Below, piece after piece: positions 15,598-24,492 of a stretch of 38,387 nt of DNA. A program made the position numbers and the translations under genes. Under the pieces are notes generated by a model, which did not search any database, was not told the origin of the DNA, and saw only the letters and a program-made list of their open reading frames with translations. Every line of letters starts with the position of its first letter. Positions within the stretch are counted from its first letter, which is position 1. Source of the DNA: Blastocatellia bacterium (GTDB lineage Bacteria; Acidobacteriota; Blastocatellia; HR10; J050); assembly GCA_026985075.1 (NCBI GenBank), contig JALSQX010000063.1:1-38387 (forward strand), given 5' to 3'.

Positions 15598-17016
15598 ATG
15601 CATGTTCATAAGAGAGCCGTTGAACGTTGGATGAGGAACCGGTCTTGGATAGCCATGCTGGGTCTTTTCGTGGTGGGAAGTATGCTCTGGGGATCGGCAC
15701 GGTCGCCGATGCGCGCGCAGACGGTCATTCAGAAGCGCGACCCGGCCATCGTCGCCATGATCAATGAGGTCTCGGCCGAGCGCATCGAAGCGACCATTCG
15801 CAGGCTGGTGCGTTTTCACACTCGTCATTCGCTCAGCGAGACCGAGAGCGACGAGCGGGGCATCGGTGCGGCGCGCCGGTGGATCAAGGCGGAGTTCGAG
15901 CGATACGCCGAAGCTTCCGGTGGTCGCCTGCAGGTGGAATTCGATCCCTTCGTGGTGGAGCCAGATGGTCGGCGCATTCCTCATCGCGTGGAGATGAAAA
16001 ACGTGCTCGCTCGGCTGCCGGGAAGCGATCCCAAGGACGATCGCGTGCTCATCGTCAGCGGGCATTATGACTCGCGCGCCTCCGATGCCATGGACACCAC
16101 CAGCTTCGCTCCCGGAGCCAACGATGATGGTTCGGGAACGGCGGTGGTCATGGAACTGGCCCGCATCATGAGTCGCCGACGGTTTCCTGCCACCATCATT
16201 TTCGCCGCCGTCGCCGGCGAAGAGCAGGGACTCTATGGGTCTCGCCATCTGGCCGAGCACGCCAAGCGGGAGGGGTGGAACGTGGTCGCCATGATCACCA
16301 ATGACATCGTGGGAAACACCCTCTCCAGCGAGACGAATCTCCGGGATAACACTCATCTGCGCGTGTTCAGCGAGGGCATTCCGGCGGCCAATGCCGAGGC
16401 CTTCCTTCGGCGCATTCGCGCGACCGGGGGCGAGAATGATAGTCCGGCGCGGCAATTGGCCCGTTACATCAAGGAGGTGGGCGAGCGATACGTCGATCAG
16501 ATGAACGTGGTCATGATCTATCGTCGCGATCGCTTCCTCCGCGGAGGCGATCATACGCCGTTCAGTCGACTGGGATTCACGGCGGTGCGCCTCTCGGAGA
16601 TGAACGAAGACTTTCGCCATCAGCATCAGGATGTCCGCGTCGAAGACGGCGTTCAGTATGGCGATTTGCCCGAATTCGTCGACTTCGCCTACGCTGCTCA
16701 AGTGGCCCGGGTCAATCTGGCCGTCCTGGCCAATCTGGCCATGGCGCCGGGCGCGCCGCGCTCGGTGGGCATCGTGGTGCGCGGCTTGACCAACAAGACG
16801 ACCTTGCGATGGCAGCCGCCTGCGGGCCGCGCTCCGGCCGGATATTACGTCCTCATGCGGGAGACGACCAGTCCCATCTGGCAGCGCAAGATCTTCGTCG
16901 GCGACACCACCGAGGTGACGTTGCCCTATTCCAAGGATAATTATTTCTTCGCCGTGCAATCGGTCGATGCCGAAGGACACGAGAACTTGCCCGTGTTTCC
17001 CATCCCGGTGCGGTGA
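15598..17016 (+). CDS. Secreted M28-family metallo-aminopeptidase
   Basis: The product has 472 residues from ATG 15598 behind ACAGGAGGCTGAAGAT. The N-terminus has a basic stretch and a membrane-crossing signal segment (WIAMLGLFVVGSMLWGS). Zinc ligands of the M28 fold are present: GHYDSR (His156, Asp158), GANDDGSG (Asp176/Asp177) and AGEEQGLYGS (Glu208/Glu209). Later ligands are probably Asp in MITND and His in GGDHTPFS. The C-terminal approximately 90 residues (NKTTLRWQPP, YYVLMRETTSPIWQ) look like a fibronectin type III-like domain. The predicted role is removal of N-terminal residues from peptides outside the cytoplasm, complementary to the S9 peptidases on both sides. A palindromic repeat precedes it (15550-15566). 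Confidence 0.92.
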   Translation: MHVHKRAVERWMRNRSWIAMLGLFVVGSMLWGSARSPMRAQTVIQKRDPAIVAMINEVSAERIEATIRRLVRFHTRHSLSETESDERGIGAARRWIKAEFERYAEASGGRLQVEFDPFVVEPDGRRIPHRVEMKNVLARLPGSDPKDDRVLIVSGHYDSRASDAMDTTSFAPGANDDGSGTAVVMELARIMSRRRFPATIIFAAVAGEEQGLYGSRHLAEHAKREGWNVVAMITNDIVGNTLSSETNLRDNTHLRVFSEGIPAANAEAFLRRIRATGGENDSPARQLARYIKEVGERYVDQMNVVMIYRRDRFLRGGDHTPFSRLGFTAVRLSEMNEDFRHQHQDVRVEDGVQYGDLPEFVDFAYAAQVARVNLAVLANLAMAPGAPRSVGIVVRGLTNKTTLRWQPPAGRAPAGYYVLMRETTSPIWQRKIFVGDTTEVTLPYSKDNYFFAVQSVDAEGHENLPVFPIPVR

Positions 17017-17109
17017 GGGGGCGCACGGCATCCCGGTGACGGAGAGGTCATTGATGGTCAGAGAATCATCCATGAGCTCGCCCGCGCCATGAACGATGAG
17101 AATGAAGTA

Positions 17110-17130
17110 GCGCGAGATGACATCTTGCGC
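17110..17130. repeat. Small palindrome upstream of the second S9 gene (copy 2)
   Basis: GCGCGAGATG-A-CATCTTGCGC, followed by CACATCTTCGGAGGAGT. The stem is kept with different bases from the other copies (one mismatch tolerated). The flank GATGAGAATGAAGTA resembles the flank of copy 1 (CGACGAAAATGGAATAA), so the repeated unit is longer than the stem. Confidence 0.7.
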
Positions 17131-17168
17131 CACATCTTCGGAGGAGTCTCTCATGGCCTTGCAAGCCA

Positions 17169-17280
17169 CACTGAGGGAGTGAAAAGAGAACGTCGGTCGT
17201 CCGTCATCTTCGGCGGATCACCGGAAAAGACGCCGATCAACACTGAGGGAATGAAAAGGGAACGTCGGTCGTCCGTCATC
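17169..17280 (+). repeat. Direct repeat (2 x 40 bp, 72-bp period) upstream of the S9 gene
   Basis: CACTGAGGGAGTGAAAAGAG, then CGTCGGTCGTCCGTCATC at 17169-17208, recurs at 17241-17280 with two changes, ending 32 bp before the next ATG. A small ORF across it (17089-17316) consists mostly of the repeat and is not believed. It could be an operator pair, or a remnant of an intergenic repeat. Confidence 0.8.
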
Positions 17281-17312
17281 GGTCGTCCGTCGTCTATTTT
17301 CGAAGGAGGTGG

Positions 17313-19448
17313 ATGATGATGAGGTATCACTTCCACTGGGATCGATTCATTCGTTACGTGATTCTGGTGACGGCGTTCGGATTGATGGGATCGAGCGCCG
17401 CTCGGGGTCAATCGTTCACTCTGGAGGATGTCCTCAGCGCGCCTTTTCCGACGCATCTGGTAGCAGCGCGGCGCGCCAATCGCATCGCCTGGGTGTTCAA
17501 CGAACGCGGCGTGCGCAACATCTGGACGGCGGCGGCACCGGACTTCGCGCCGGTGCGCCTCACTGACTATCGCCAGGACGATGGCCAGGAATTGAGCGAT
17601 CTGCAGTTGACGCCCGATGGATCGATTCTGGTCTACGTGCGCGGAGGAAATCCCAATCGCGCCGGCGAGATTCCCAATCCGACCAGCGATCCACGAGGCG
17701 CCGAACAGGCCATCTGGGCGATCAGAACCAGCGGAGGAGCGCCCTGGAAGCTGGCCGAAGGTCATCACCCGGTCATTGCGCCGAGTGGCGATCGCCTGGT
17801 CTTCATCCGACGAGGGCAGATTTATCAGCTCCCGCTCGTTCCGCCCGAGACGAATGCTGAGGGGAAATTGGAGCCGCTCTTCAGAGCGCGCGGTCGGAAT
17901 GGGTCGCCGCGCTGGTCGCCCGATGGTCGGCGCGTCGCCTTTGTGAGCGATCGAGGCGATCACAGTTTCATCGGCGTTTACGATCTCCGGGAGCAGCGCA
18001 TTCGCTGGATGGAACCCAGCGTCGATCGCGATATGCTGCCCGCCTGGTCGCCCGATGGTCGCCGGTTGGCGTTCATGCGCATGCCCGGCCGGCGCAAGCA
18101 CGAGCGACGCAGTCTGGTCACCGGATATCCTTTCGCCATCTGGGTCGTTGACGTAGAGACGGGACGAGGAAGCGAGATCTGGCATTCGCCGGGTCGGGAT
18201 GGCGGATTCGCTCAATATTATCCCGGTGAACCGCTCCGCTGGGCGAGCGATGATCGACTGTTGTTCTACTCCGAGCACGAAGGGTGGCTCCACATTTACG
18301 CCATTTCGGCATCCGGCGGCTCGCCGATCGATCTCACGCCCGGCGAGAGCATCGCCGAACAGAGCAGTCTCTCCGTCAATGGAACCGTCCTCTACTACAG
18401 CAGCAATCGAGGCGACATCGATCGGCGGCACATCTGGAAAGTCCCCACTGGAGGGGGATCGCCGGTTCGATTGACGGCGGGGACGGGCATCGAGACCTAT
18501 CCCGTGGTCTTGGCCGATGGAGAGCATGTGGCGTTCCTCGCTGCCACGGCCACGCGACCGCCGGCAGTGAGCCTCATCGCGACCGCCGGCGGGCGGCCCC
18601 GCCTCATTGCGCCGCAACGACTCCCTGAAGCTTTCCCCGAGAAGCAACTCGTCGCGCCGCAACCGGTGACCTTCCGCGCCGCCGACGGATGGGAGATTCA
18701 CGGCCAGCTCTTCCTGCCGCGGGGAGCCAAACCCGGCGATCGCCGACCGGCGGTCATCTTCATGCATGGTGGGCCCATCCGCCAAATGCTTCTCGGATGG
18801 CACTACATGGGCTATTACGCCAATGCCTACGCCATGAATCAATATCTGGTCAGCAAGGGAATGATCGTTCTCTCGGTCAATTACCGATCGGGCATCGGCT
18901 ATGGCCGGGCGTTCCGTCAGGCTCCGCATCAAGGGCCGCGGGGAGCGTCCGAGTATCAGGACATCGTCGCCGCCGGGCTCTATCTGCGTCATCGGCCGGA
19001 GGTCGATCCCGATCGCATCGGCCTCTGGGGCGGATCGTATGGGGGATACCTGACGGCGCTCGGGCTGGCTCGCGATTCCGATCTGTTCGCCGCCGGCGTC
19101 GATTTGCACGGCGTTCACGATTGGGCGTTCCGGGCGACGGACTTCTCGCCGGGCGGCGGATGGGGATTGGAGAAGCGCGATCTCGATCTCGCCTATCAGT
19201 CGTCACCGGTGGCCGATCTGGCGTCGTGGAGTTCTCCCGTGCTGCTGATTCACGGCGATGACGATCGCAATGTGCTGTTCGGGCAGACCGTCGATCTGGT
19301 CCAGCGGTTGCGCGAGCGGAACGTGCACGTAGAGGTTCTCGTGTTCCCCGACGAAGTGCACGGGTTCTTGCGCTACGAGAGTTGGCTGCGGGCTTATCGT
19401 CGGGCGGCTGAATTCTTCGAGCGCTTCCTGGGCGCTCGGAGAGAGTAG
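17313..19448 (+). CDS. Secreted S9-family serine peptidase (second copy)
   Basis: The product has 711 residues. ATG 17313 is the first of three in-frame ATGs behind CGAAGGAGGTGG. A signal peptide is followed by a TolB-like propeller (about 45-430; SPDGRRVAFV, SPDGRRLAFM) and an alpha/beta-hydrolase domain (about 450-711). The triad is Ser575 (GGSYGGYL), Asp651 (IHGDDDRNV) and His683 (DEVHGF). It differs clearly from the peptidase at 13338, so it is not a recent duplicate. It is closer in layout to dipeptidyl-peptidase-like members, but the exact specificity is not readable. It lies between the M28 peptidase and the deacylase in the same orientation; spacings of 297 and 82 bp argue for partly independent transcription. 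Confidence 0.93.
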   Translation: MMMRYHFHWDRFIRYVILVTAFGLMGSSAARGQSFTLEDVLSAPFPTHLVAARRANRIAWVFNERGVRNIWTAAAPDFAPVRLTDYRQDDGQELSDLQLTPDGSILVYVRGGNPNRAGEIPNPTSDPRGAEQAIWAIRTSGGAPWKLAEGHHPVIAPSGDRLVFIRRGQIYQLPLVPPETNAEGKLEPLFRARGRNGSPRWSPDGRRVAFVSDRGDHSFIGVYDLREQRIRWMEPSVDRDMLPAWSPDGRRLAFMRMPGRRKHERRSLVTGYPFAIWVVDVETGRGSEIWHSPGRDGGFAQYYPGEPLRWASDDRLLFYSEHEGWLHIYAISASGGSPIDLTPGESIAEQSSLSVNGTVLYYSSNRGDIDRRHIWKVPTGGGSPVRLTAGTGIETYPVVLADGEHVAFLAATATRPPAVSLIATAGGRPRLIAPQRLPEAFPEKQLVAPQPVTFRAADGWEIHGQLFLPRGAKPGDRRPAVIFMHGGPIRQMLLGWHYMGYYANAYAMNQYLVSKGMIVLSVNYRSGIGYGRAFRQAPHQGPRGASEYQDIVAAGLYLRHRPEVDPDRIGLWGGSYGGYLTALGLARDSDLFAAGVDLHGVHDWAFRATDFSPGGGWGLEKRDLDLAYQSSPVADLASWSSPVLLIHGDDDRNVLFGQTVDLVQRLRERNVHVEVLVFPDEVHGFLRYESWLRAYRRAAEFFERFLGARRE

Positions 19449-19480
19449 CATCAGGCTCGCCAGGAAGAGCGAAAGTGAGA

Positions 19481-19505
19481 TGGCGCAAGATGGCATCTTG
19501 CGCCA
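19481..19505. repeat. Small palindrome upstream of the deacylase gene (copy 3)
   Basis: TGGCGCAAGATG-G-CATCTTGCGCCA is a perfect 12-bp stem with a one-base centre, located 25 bp before the ATG at 19531. It is the best-preserved member of the four-copy family. Confidence 0.8.
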
Positions 19506-19530
19506 CACTCTCTGTTCGAAAGGGGGACTC

Positions 19531-21213
19531 ATGCGTCGTCGAACGTTTCTCAAGCAAAGTGCCTTTGCTCTCGTGGGAACGGCGTCATCTCGCTGGCCGT
19601 GGATTGAAGTGACGCCGTCATTCGATGTGGTCATCAAGGGCGGGACGATCCTCGATGGCACCGGTGGTCCGGCCTGGCGCGCCGATCTCGGTACCCGCGG
19701 CGATACCATCGCGGCCATCGGCGAGATCGCCGCTTCCCAGGGTCGACGCGCCGTCGATGTGACCGGATTGTATGTCGCGCCCGGATTCATCGACATCCAC
19801 ACGCACTCGGACGGTCAAATTCTGGCCTATCCCACGGCCGACAGCCGCGTGCGGCAGGGCATCACGACCGAAATCACCGGTAACTGCGGGTCTTCGGCGG
19901 CCCCACTGGTGGGCGTCAGAGCCGACGAGCGGCGGCGCGCCTGGCGAGAGCGAACGGGTCTGGACGCGTCCTGGACCGATGTCGCTTCGTATTTCGAGCG
20001 ACTGGAGGAAGTGGGCATCTCCATCAATCAGGCGTTGTTGCTCGGTCAGGGGACATTGCGTCAGAATCTCATCGGATTGGTCGACCGTCCGCTCACCGCC
20101 GATGAGTTGCGCGTCATTCTCAGAGCCGTCGAGGAGGGCATGGAGCAGGGAGCGCTCGGGCTCTCCACCGGCCTGGAGTACACCCCTGGCCAATATACGC
20201 CGACCGAAGAGATCGTGGCCATGGCGCGGGTCGTAGCGCGGCGCGGTGGTTTCTATGCTTCGCACATTCGCAATGAGGAAGCGGCGCTCCTGGAAGCCAT
20301 CGACGAAGCGATCGACATTGGCCGACAGACCGGCGTGCGAGTGGAGGTCTCTCATCTGAAGGCTGCCGGACGACCGAACTGGAGGAAACAGCGCGCGGCC
20401 ATCGAGCTCATCGAATCGGCGCGCAAGGATGGGGTGAACGTGCTCGCCGATGCCTACCCCTATACGGCCTATTCCACCGGTCTGACCATCTTCCTGGAAG
20501 CGTGGGCGCGGGAGGGAGGAGCGGCGGCCATCGTCGAGCGCTTGCGTCAGCCCTCGGCGCGGGCGCGCATCCGTAAGGAGGTCGAAGCGCGGGTGGAAAG
20601 CGATCCTGGAGATTACAAGCTCATCGTGATCAGTCGCGTTCAGACGACGGCGAATCAGTGGACGGTGGGAAAGAATCTGGTGGAGATCGCCGACCGGTGG
20701 CGCGTGGAGCCCGTAGACGCTTTATTGCGGTTGATCGAGGAGGAGCGCGGCGCCGTCTCATTCATCGGACACGGGATGAGCCCTCAGAACGTGGAGATGG
20801 TCCTCCGGCATCCGCTGGTGATGATCGGATCGGACGGATCGAGCATGGCTCCCGTGGGTCCGGCGGCGCGCACCCGGCCGCACCCGCGGTCTTATGGAAC
20901 CTGCCCGCGCGTACTCGGAGTGTATGTGCGCGAGCGGAAGCTCTTCGATCTGCCAACAGCCATCAGGAAGATGACCAGCATGCCCGCCGATCAAGCGGGC
21001 ATCGTGGATCGCGGGCGCATCGCTCGGGGCATGAAGGCCGATCTGGTCATCTTCGATGCGCGGACGGTGAGAGATCGAGCCACGTTCCAGAATCCGCATC
21101 AGTATCCGGTGGGAATCGTTCATGTTCTCGTCAATGGAACATTCGTCGTCGAGGACGGGGAACACACGGGAGCGCGCCCCGGCCGGGTACTCCGAGGATC
21201 GTGCCGGGGATAG
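19531..21213 (+). CDS. Exported N-acyl-D-amino-acid deacylase (D-aminoacylase)
   Basis: The product has 560 residues from ATG 19531 (GGGGGACTC upstream). The earlier in-frame ATG at 19480 would run through the palindrome at 19481-19505 and is rejected. The N-terminus MRRRTFLKQSAFALVG is Tat-like (RR-x-F-L). The amidohydrolase fold shows FDVVIKGGTILDGTG, HTHSDG (His90, His92), the cysteine metal ligand of D-aminoacylases in TGNCG (Cys119), His245 (SHIRNE), His275 (SHLK) and Asp435 (GSDGSS). The family hydrolyses N-acyl-D-amino acids, and some members act on related N-acyl or dipeptide substrates. Beside three peptidases it probably processes D-residue or acylated products from cell-wall or peptide debris. 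It ends the hydrolase run. Confidence 0.9.
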   Translation: MRRRTFLKQSAFALVGTASSRWPWIEVTPSFDVVIKGGTILDGTGGPAWRADLGTRGDTIAAIGEIAASQGRRAVDVTGLYVAPGFIDIHTHSDGQILAYPTADSRVRQGITTEITGNCGSSAAPLVGVRADERRRAWRERTGLDASWTDVASYFERLEEVGISINQALLLGQGTLRQNLIGLVDRPLTADELRVILRAVEEGMEQGALGLSTGLEYTPGQYTPTEEIVAMARVVARRGGFYASHIRNEEAALLEAIDEAIDIGRQTGVRVEVSHLKAAGRPNWRKQRAAIELIESARKDGVNVLADAYPYTAYSTGLTIFLEAWAREGGAAAIVERLRQPSARARIRKEVEARVESDPGDYKLIVISRVQTTANQWTVGKNLVEIADRWRVEPVDALLRLIEEERGAVSFIGHGMSPQNVEMVLRHPLVMIGSDGSSMAPVGPAARTRPHPRSYGTCPRVLGVYVRERKLFDLPTAIRKMTSMPADQAGIVDRGRIARGMKADLVIFDARTVRDRATFQNPHQYPVGIVHVLVNGTFVVEDGEHTGARPGRVLRGSCRG

Positions 21214-21389
21214 AGACGTCGTCCGCTGAAGGTGCTATTCAGAGATGAGAGCGTCAGGCGAGGAGGGCTGGCGGGTTTCGTGAGATGAAGCGGAGAAACC
21301 CTATCGCTTGCCGGCAGGGAGGGTCAGTAGCTTCTTCCAAAGGTTACTTCGCATGAGGAGGACACACCGCAGCTTGCTGGTGGGGGTCG

Positions 21390-22060
21390 CTTCACACCAG
21401 GGGGAACCCTCGCGGCAGGGCGGTGGGGAGGAGTCAGTTGGGCGCTCAGGGAGCGATGGAAGTAACGATCCCCGGAGGCGAGCTCCGGGGCATTCAAGGG
21501 GGGAGGCGGGTGAGAGTAGCTGACAACGTCACCAGACCCCGGAGGCGAGCTCCGGGGCTTGAAGCGGAGAAGCTCCCTGGCAGGACGGCGGGGGGAGTCA
21601 CGGAGATTGCTTCTCTCAAGGTCGCTTCACACCAGGGGGAAGCCTCGCCGCTTGCCCGCGGGGAGACGTCACGATGTCAGCTAGTCCAACGCCCTCTCCT
21701 CACACAATGAAGCCCCGCCGCTGGTCGGCGGAGAGGGATCGCTTGTCAGCCAGTCCGGAGGGATTTTTCTCCGCTTTGGGAAGCCTCGCGGCTCGTCCGC
21801 GGGGAGGAGTCATTATGACCAGCTCATTTGCCGTGCTCCTTTTCCACGAGGAAACCCCACAGCTTGTCTGTGGGGAGGAGTCAGAGAGTCGGCTAGTTCG
21901 AGACGTTCTTCTTTCCGCAGGGAAGCCCCGCCGCTGGACGGCGGGGAGGAGTCAGGTGTCAGCTAGTTCGAAGTACCTCCCTCCACAGGGAAGCCCCGCG
22001 GCTGGACGGCGGGGAGGAGTCATTATGACCAGCTCGTTCGCGGTGCTCCTTCAGGAGCCG
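21390..22060 (+). repeat. Hairpin-repeat island 2 (largest)
   Basis: The 864-bp gap after the deacylase gene holds about ten hairpins. From about 21638 six units follow at a period of about 70 bp: GGGAAGCC, stem, loop, stem, GGGGAGGAGTCA, three bases, TG-CAGCTAGT, then 16-22 variable bases. Stem arms covary (CCCCGCCG/CGGCGGGG, CCCCACAG/CTGTGGGG). Near 21463-21493 and 21536-21562 two copies with CCCCGGAG/CTCCGGGG stems lie in the opposite orientation. No protein gene is credible here; the ORFs seen translate the repeat itself. Confidence 0.9.
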
Positions 22061-22077
22061 CGTGATCGAATGCCCGT

Positions 22078-23751
22078 TCAGTTTCGACGGAGCCGGATGA
22101 GCCCGCGCGCCGGAAGAATCTCCAGCCGGGACTCCTCGTCGCGAGTCTCGATCATGATATCCATGTTTCCGTCATCATCGTCAAGGAGACTCAGAGGAAG
22201 GCTCACGGTCACCAATCCCGGTTGACCGAAGTCGAAGTGGATGAGCTGTTCGATCTCAAGCGGCCGTCCGTCACTTTCCTGGAGTTCGACGCGAATGGAC
22301 AAGGGCGCGTTGGGGAAAGACCGCTGAGCGGAGAAGGTGAGAACGTAATCGGCGCCAATTGTCGTATCAGCATTGGATACGGGCGAGCCGGTGAGCGGAT
22401 CTTGATCGCTATCCAGATACACGTTGGTGGTGACTGTGGCCGGATTGGGTGACAGCCGCGTGTAATCAATGCTGAGGAGCACGATGTCGCCATTCTCTCC
22501 CTGGGAAAAGGAGAGACAAGCGCGGGCGCCGATGAGGGCCATCTCCTGTGGGTTGGGCTCCGATTCAGGGCGCGCGTCGACCGGTTCGGTATCGCAACGG
22601 AACGGCGCTTGGACCCGTTTCTCTCCGAGGACGAGCGCGCCATCGTCGGGGAGAGCGTCGATCTCGCGTGTGCTCGTCAGGAGGCTGTCGACGCGGAAGA
22701 AGGCGTTCGCCATCGGATGAGCGAGGAGGGAGAGGGGCATCTGGAAATGCACGTTGCGGCCTTGACGCCAGGCCATGCAGTCGTTGGCGAAGGCCAGCCC
22801 GAATCCGAGTTCTACCGGTTGCTGGCGAGCAGATGGTCGCCGGATCAACACTGGAGCCAGGGGACGCTGAGGATGGATGGTGAATCGAATGACCTCGTCG
22901 GCTCCCATCAGCGGCGGCGAGAGCCCTCCGTTGGCAAACCCGGTGGCCAGCCGGCGGTCGCCGTCCAGGTAGATCTGACCGATGATCTGGCCGTTGCGCG
23001 GGAAGAGTCGGCGATCATCGAGATCATGATTGTAGGAGAGCATGATATCCAGGCGATCGCCGATGACGCGAAGAGTCACAGTGGCCAAATCAGGGAAACT
23101 CACCTCCTGAAGGGCATCGGAGACGACGAGATCGATGGAGTCGTCGCCCGGTTGGGGAACTTTCCATTGCGCCGAGCCACCGGCATAGTCGATCACGCCG
23201 AAGTCGGGAACGCGATCGAATACGGTGTCGCCCACCTCCCCCGTATCGGTGGCCACGAAGAAATCGAAGACCGACACCCCACCGAATAACTCGCCGAGGA
23301 GGCCGATGCGGATCACATTTCCATCGACTTTGAATCGCATCTTGTCAGTCTTGGGAGGGAAGAAAATCTGCATGCCTGAAGCGGTGGACACCTCGACGCG
23401 GACCTGGAGACCACGACCCGTATCGGTGAGCGTGTACTTGACCAGAGCATCGATGCCCGGGACGGGCGAGACTGTGGGGGCGCCGGTCGTGGGATCACGA
23501 TCTACATCGATGAACACGTAGCCGACCAGAGGGGGCTGGATGGGGGCAGCATAGGTCAGGCGCATGCGCATGCCCGATCCATCCGGCGTGGGCATGGCGT
23601 CGATTTCGACGATATCGGCTTGATTGTCGTGATCGCCGACGGCATCCATGACCTGAGCCGATGCATTCCCGGTCCAGACCGAGAGCCAGAACCAAACCAA
23701 AGCGAGCAGGAGTAATCGATCGTGCGTCGACGACGTCGTGATCAATTTCAT
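22078..23751 (-). CDS. Secreted hypothetical protein with three beta-rich D-x-D repeats
   Basis: The product has 557 residues. ATG 23751 sits behind GGAGGGAGGC, and an in-frame start 12 bases upstream is rejected because it would contain that site. A hydrophobic signal segment (LLLLALVWFWLSVWTGNASA) is followed by three similar modules. Each has a strand ending in an acidic turn: YVFIDVDRDPTTGAP (about residue 75), QIYLDGDRRLATGF (about 265) and NVYLDSDQDPLTGSP (about 430). The Y-x-D-x-D-x-x-x-TG signature suggests calcium-binding edges of a jelly-roll or CBM9/DOMON-like fold. No catalytic motif is visible. The gene stands alone between two hairpin islands. A carbohydrate- or matrix-binding role is a guess from fold pattern only. 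Confidence 0.75.
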   Translation of the reverse strand: MKLITTSSTHDRLLLLALVWFWLSVWTGNASAQVMDAVGDHDNQADIVEIDAMPTPDGSGMRMRLTYAAPIQPPLVGYVFIDVDRDPTTGAPTVSPVPGIDALVKYTLTDTGRGLQVRVEVSTASGMQIFFPPKTDKMRFKVDGNVIRIGLLGELFGGVSVFDFFVATDTGEVGDTVFDRVPDFGVIDYAGGSAQWKVPQPGDDSIDLVVSDALQEVSFPDLATVTLRVIGDRLDIMLSYNHDLDDRRLFPRNGQIIGQIYLDGDRRLATGFANGGLSPPLMGADEVIRFTIHPQRPLAPVLIRRPSARQQPVELGFGLAFANDCMAWRQGRNVHFQMPLSLLAHPMANAFFRVDSLLTSTREIDALPDDGALVLGEKRVQAPFRCDTEPVDARPESEPNPQEMALIGARACLSFSQGENGDIVLLSIDYTRLSPNPATVTTNVYLDSDQDPLTGSPVSNADTTIGADYVLTFSAQRSFPNAPLSIRVELQESDGRPLEIEQLIHFDFGQPGLVTVSLPLSLLDDDDGNMDIMIETRDEESRLEILPARGLIRLRRN

Positions 23752-23829
23752 GCCTCCCTCCAAGTGATGCAGGAGCTAGACTAGCACATCTCACTCTTCG
23801 TTGCCAGAGAGGTGATGCCTGCCGAGCAG

Positions 23830-24275
23830 AGGGAGCCCCCAGCTTGTCGGCGAGGGAGCGAAGGAAGTAACGATTCCCGGAGGCGAGCTGCGGGGCTTTC
23901 CCGAATGAAGTGAGCGCGTCGTGAACTAGCTCACACACGTCACCAGACCCCGGAGACGAGCTGCGGGGCTTGAAGCGGAGAGGCCTCGCCGCTTGACGGC
24001 GGGGGGAAGTCGCGGTGTCGGCTCGTTTCGAGGGTTCTTCCCTCTCTCACAGGGAAGCCCCCGTTCTGTGGGCTCGGCGTCTGCCGAAGCTGTCGTTCTT
24101 CCCTCTCTCACAGGGAAGCCCCTCGCATTCCGGAGACCGGCTCCGGGGCCTGAAGCGGAGGAGCTCCATGGCTGGTCCGTGGGGAGATATCACGGTGTCG
24201 GCTCGTCCCAAGGGATATGTCCTCCTCCGGGGAAGCCCCGCGGCTCGCTGGCGGGGAGGGTCAGGTGTCAGCTCG
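23830..24275. repeat. Hairpin-repeat island 3
   Basis: About eight hairpins of the same family fill the gap between the two divergently transcribed secreted-protein genes. Examples are CCCGGAGGCGAGCTGCGGGG near 23877, CCCCGGAGACGAGCTGCGGGG near 23947, CCTCGCCGCTTGACGGCGGGG near 23985, CCGGAGACCGGCTCCGGGG near 24130, and CCCCGCGGCTCGCTGGCGGGG near 24236. Conserved GTGTCGGCTCGT and GGTCAGGTGTCAGCTCG stretches follow some stems. A 55-bp segment (TCGTTTCGAGGGTTC or similar, then TTCCCTCTCTCACAGGGAAGCCCC) is partly doubled at 24039-24120. Confidence 0.85.
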
Positions 24276-24422
24276 TGCAGCTCATGATCGCACTCCCACT
24301 TCTGGAGCCTCACAGAACTCGGAGAGCGAAGCGAATCGATGAGGTTCTCGCCGCCGTCAGCGTCCCCTTGTGCCTTCGGGCTCCCAGCGTCTGGCTGATG
24401 CGAGGCGTTCCGTTCAATCCTC

Positions 24423-24452
24423 TTTACTCTGACCCTGGATTTTTGGTATGGT
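24423..24452 (+). promoter_or_regulatory. Possible sigma-70-type promoter
   Basis: TTTACT (24423-24428), 18 bases, TATGGT (24447-24452). If used, transcription starts near 24459, which excludes the upstream ATG 24448 and supports the start at 24493. Confidence 0.3.
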
Positions 24453-24492
24453 AAACGTGTTGACGGAAGGACATCACCAGGGGGAAAATCAC

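Noticed and set aside
13146-19118. Long minus-strand ORFs opposite the S9 and M28 peptidases (13146-14720, 15580-17169, 17151-19118)
   Set aside because: Catalytic residues are intact on the plus strand; GC-rich codons leave the antisense frame open by chance.
21308-22225. ORFs in hairpin island 2
   Set aside because: They follow the repeat units and share no coding signature; the only gene signal begins with the minus-strand gene ending at 22078.
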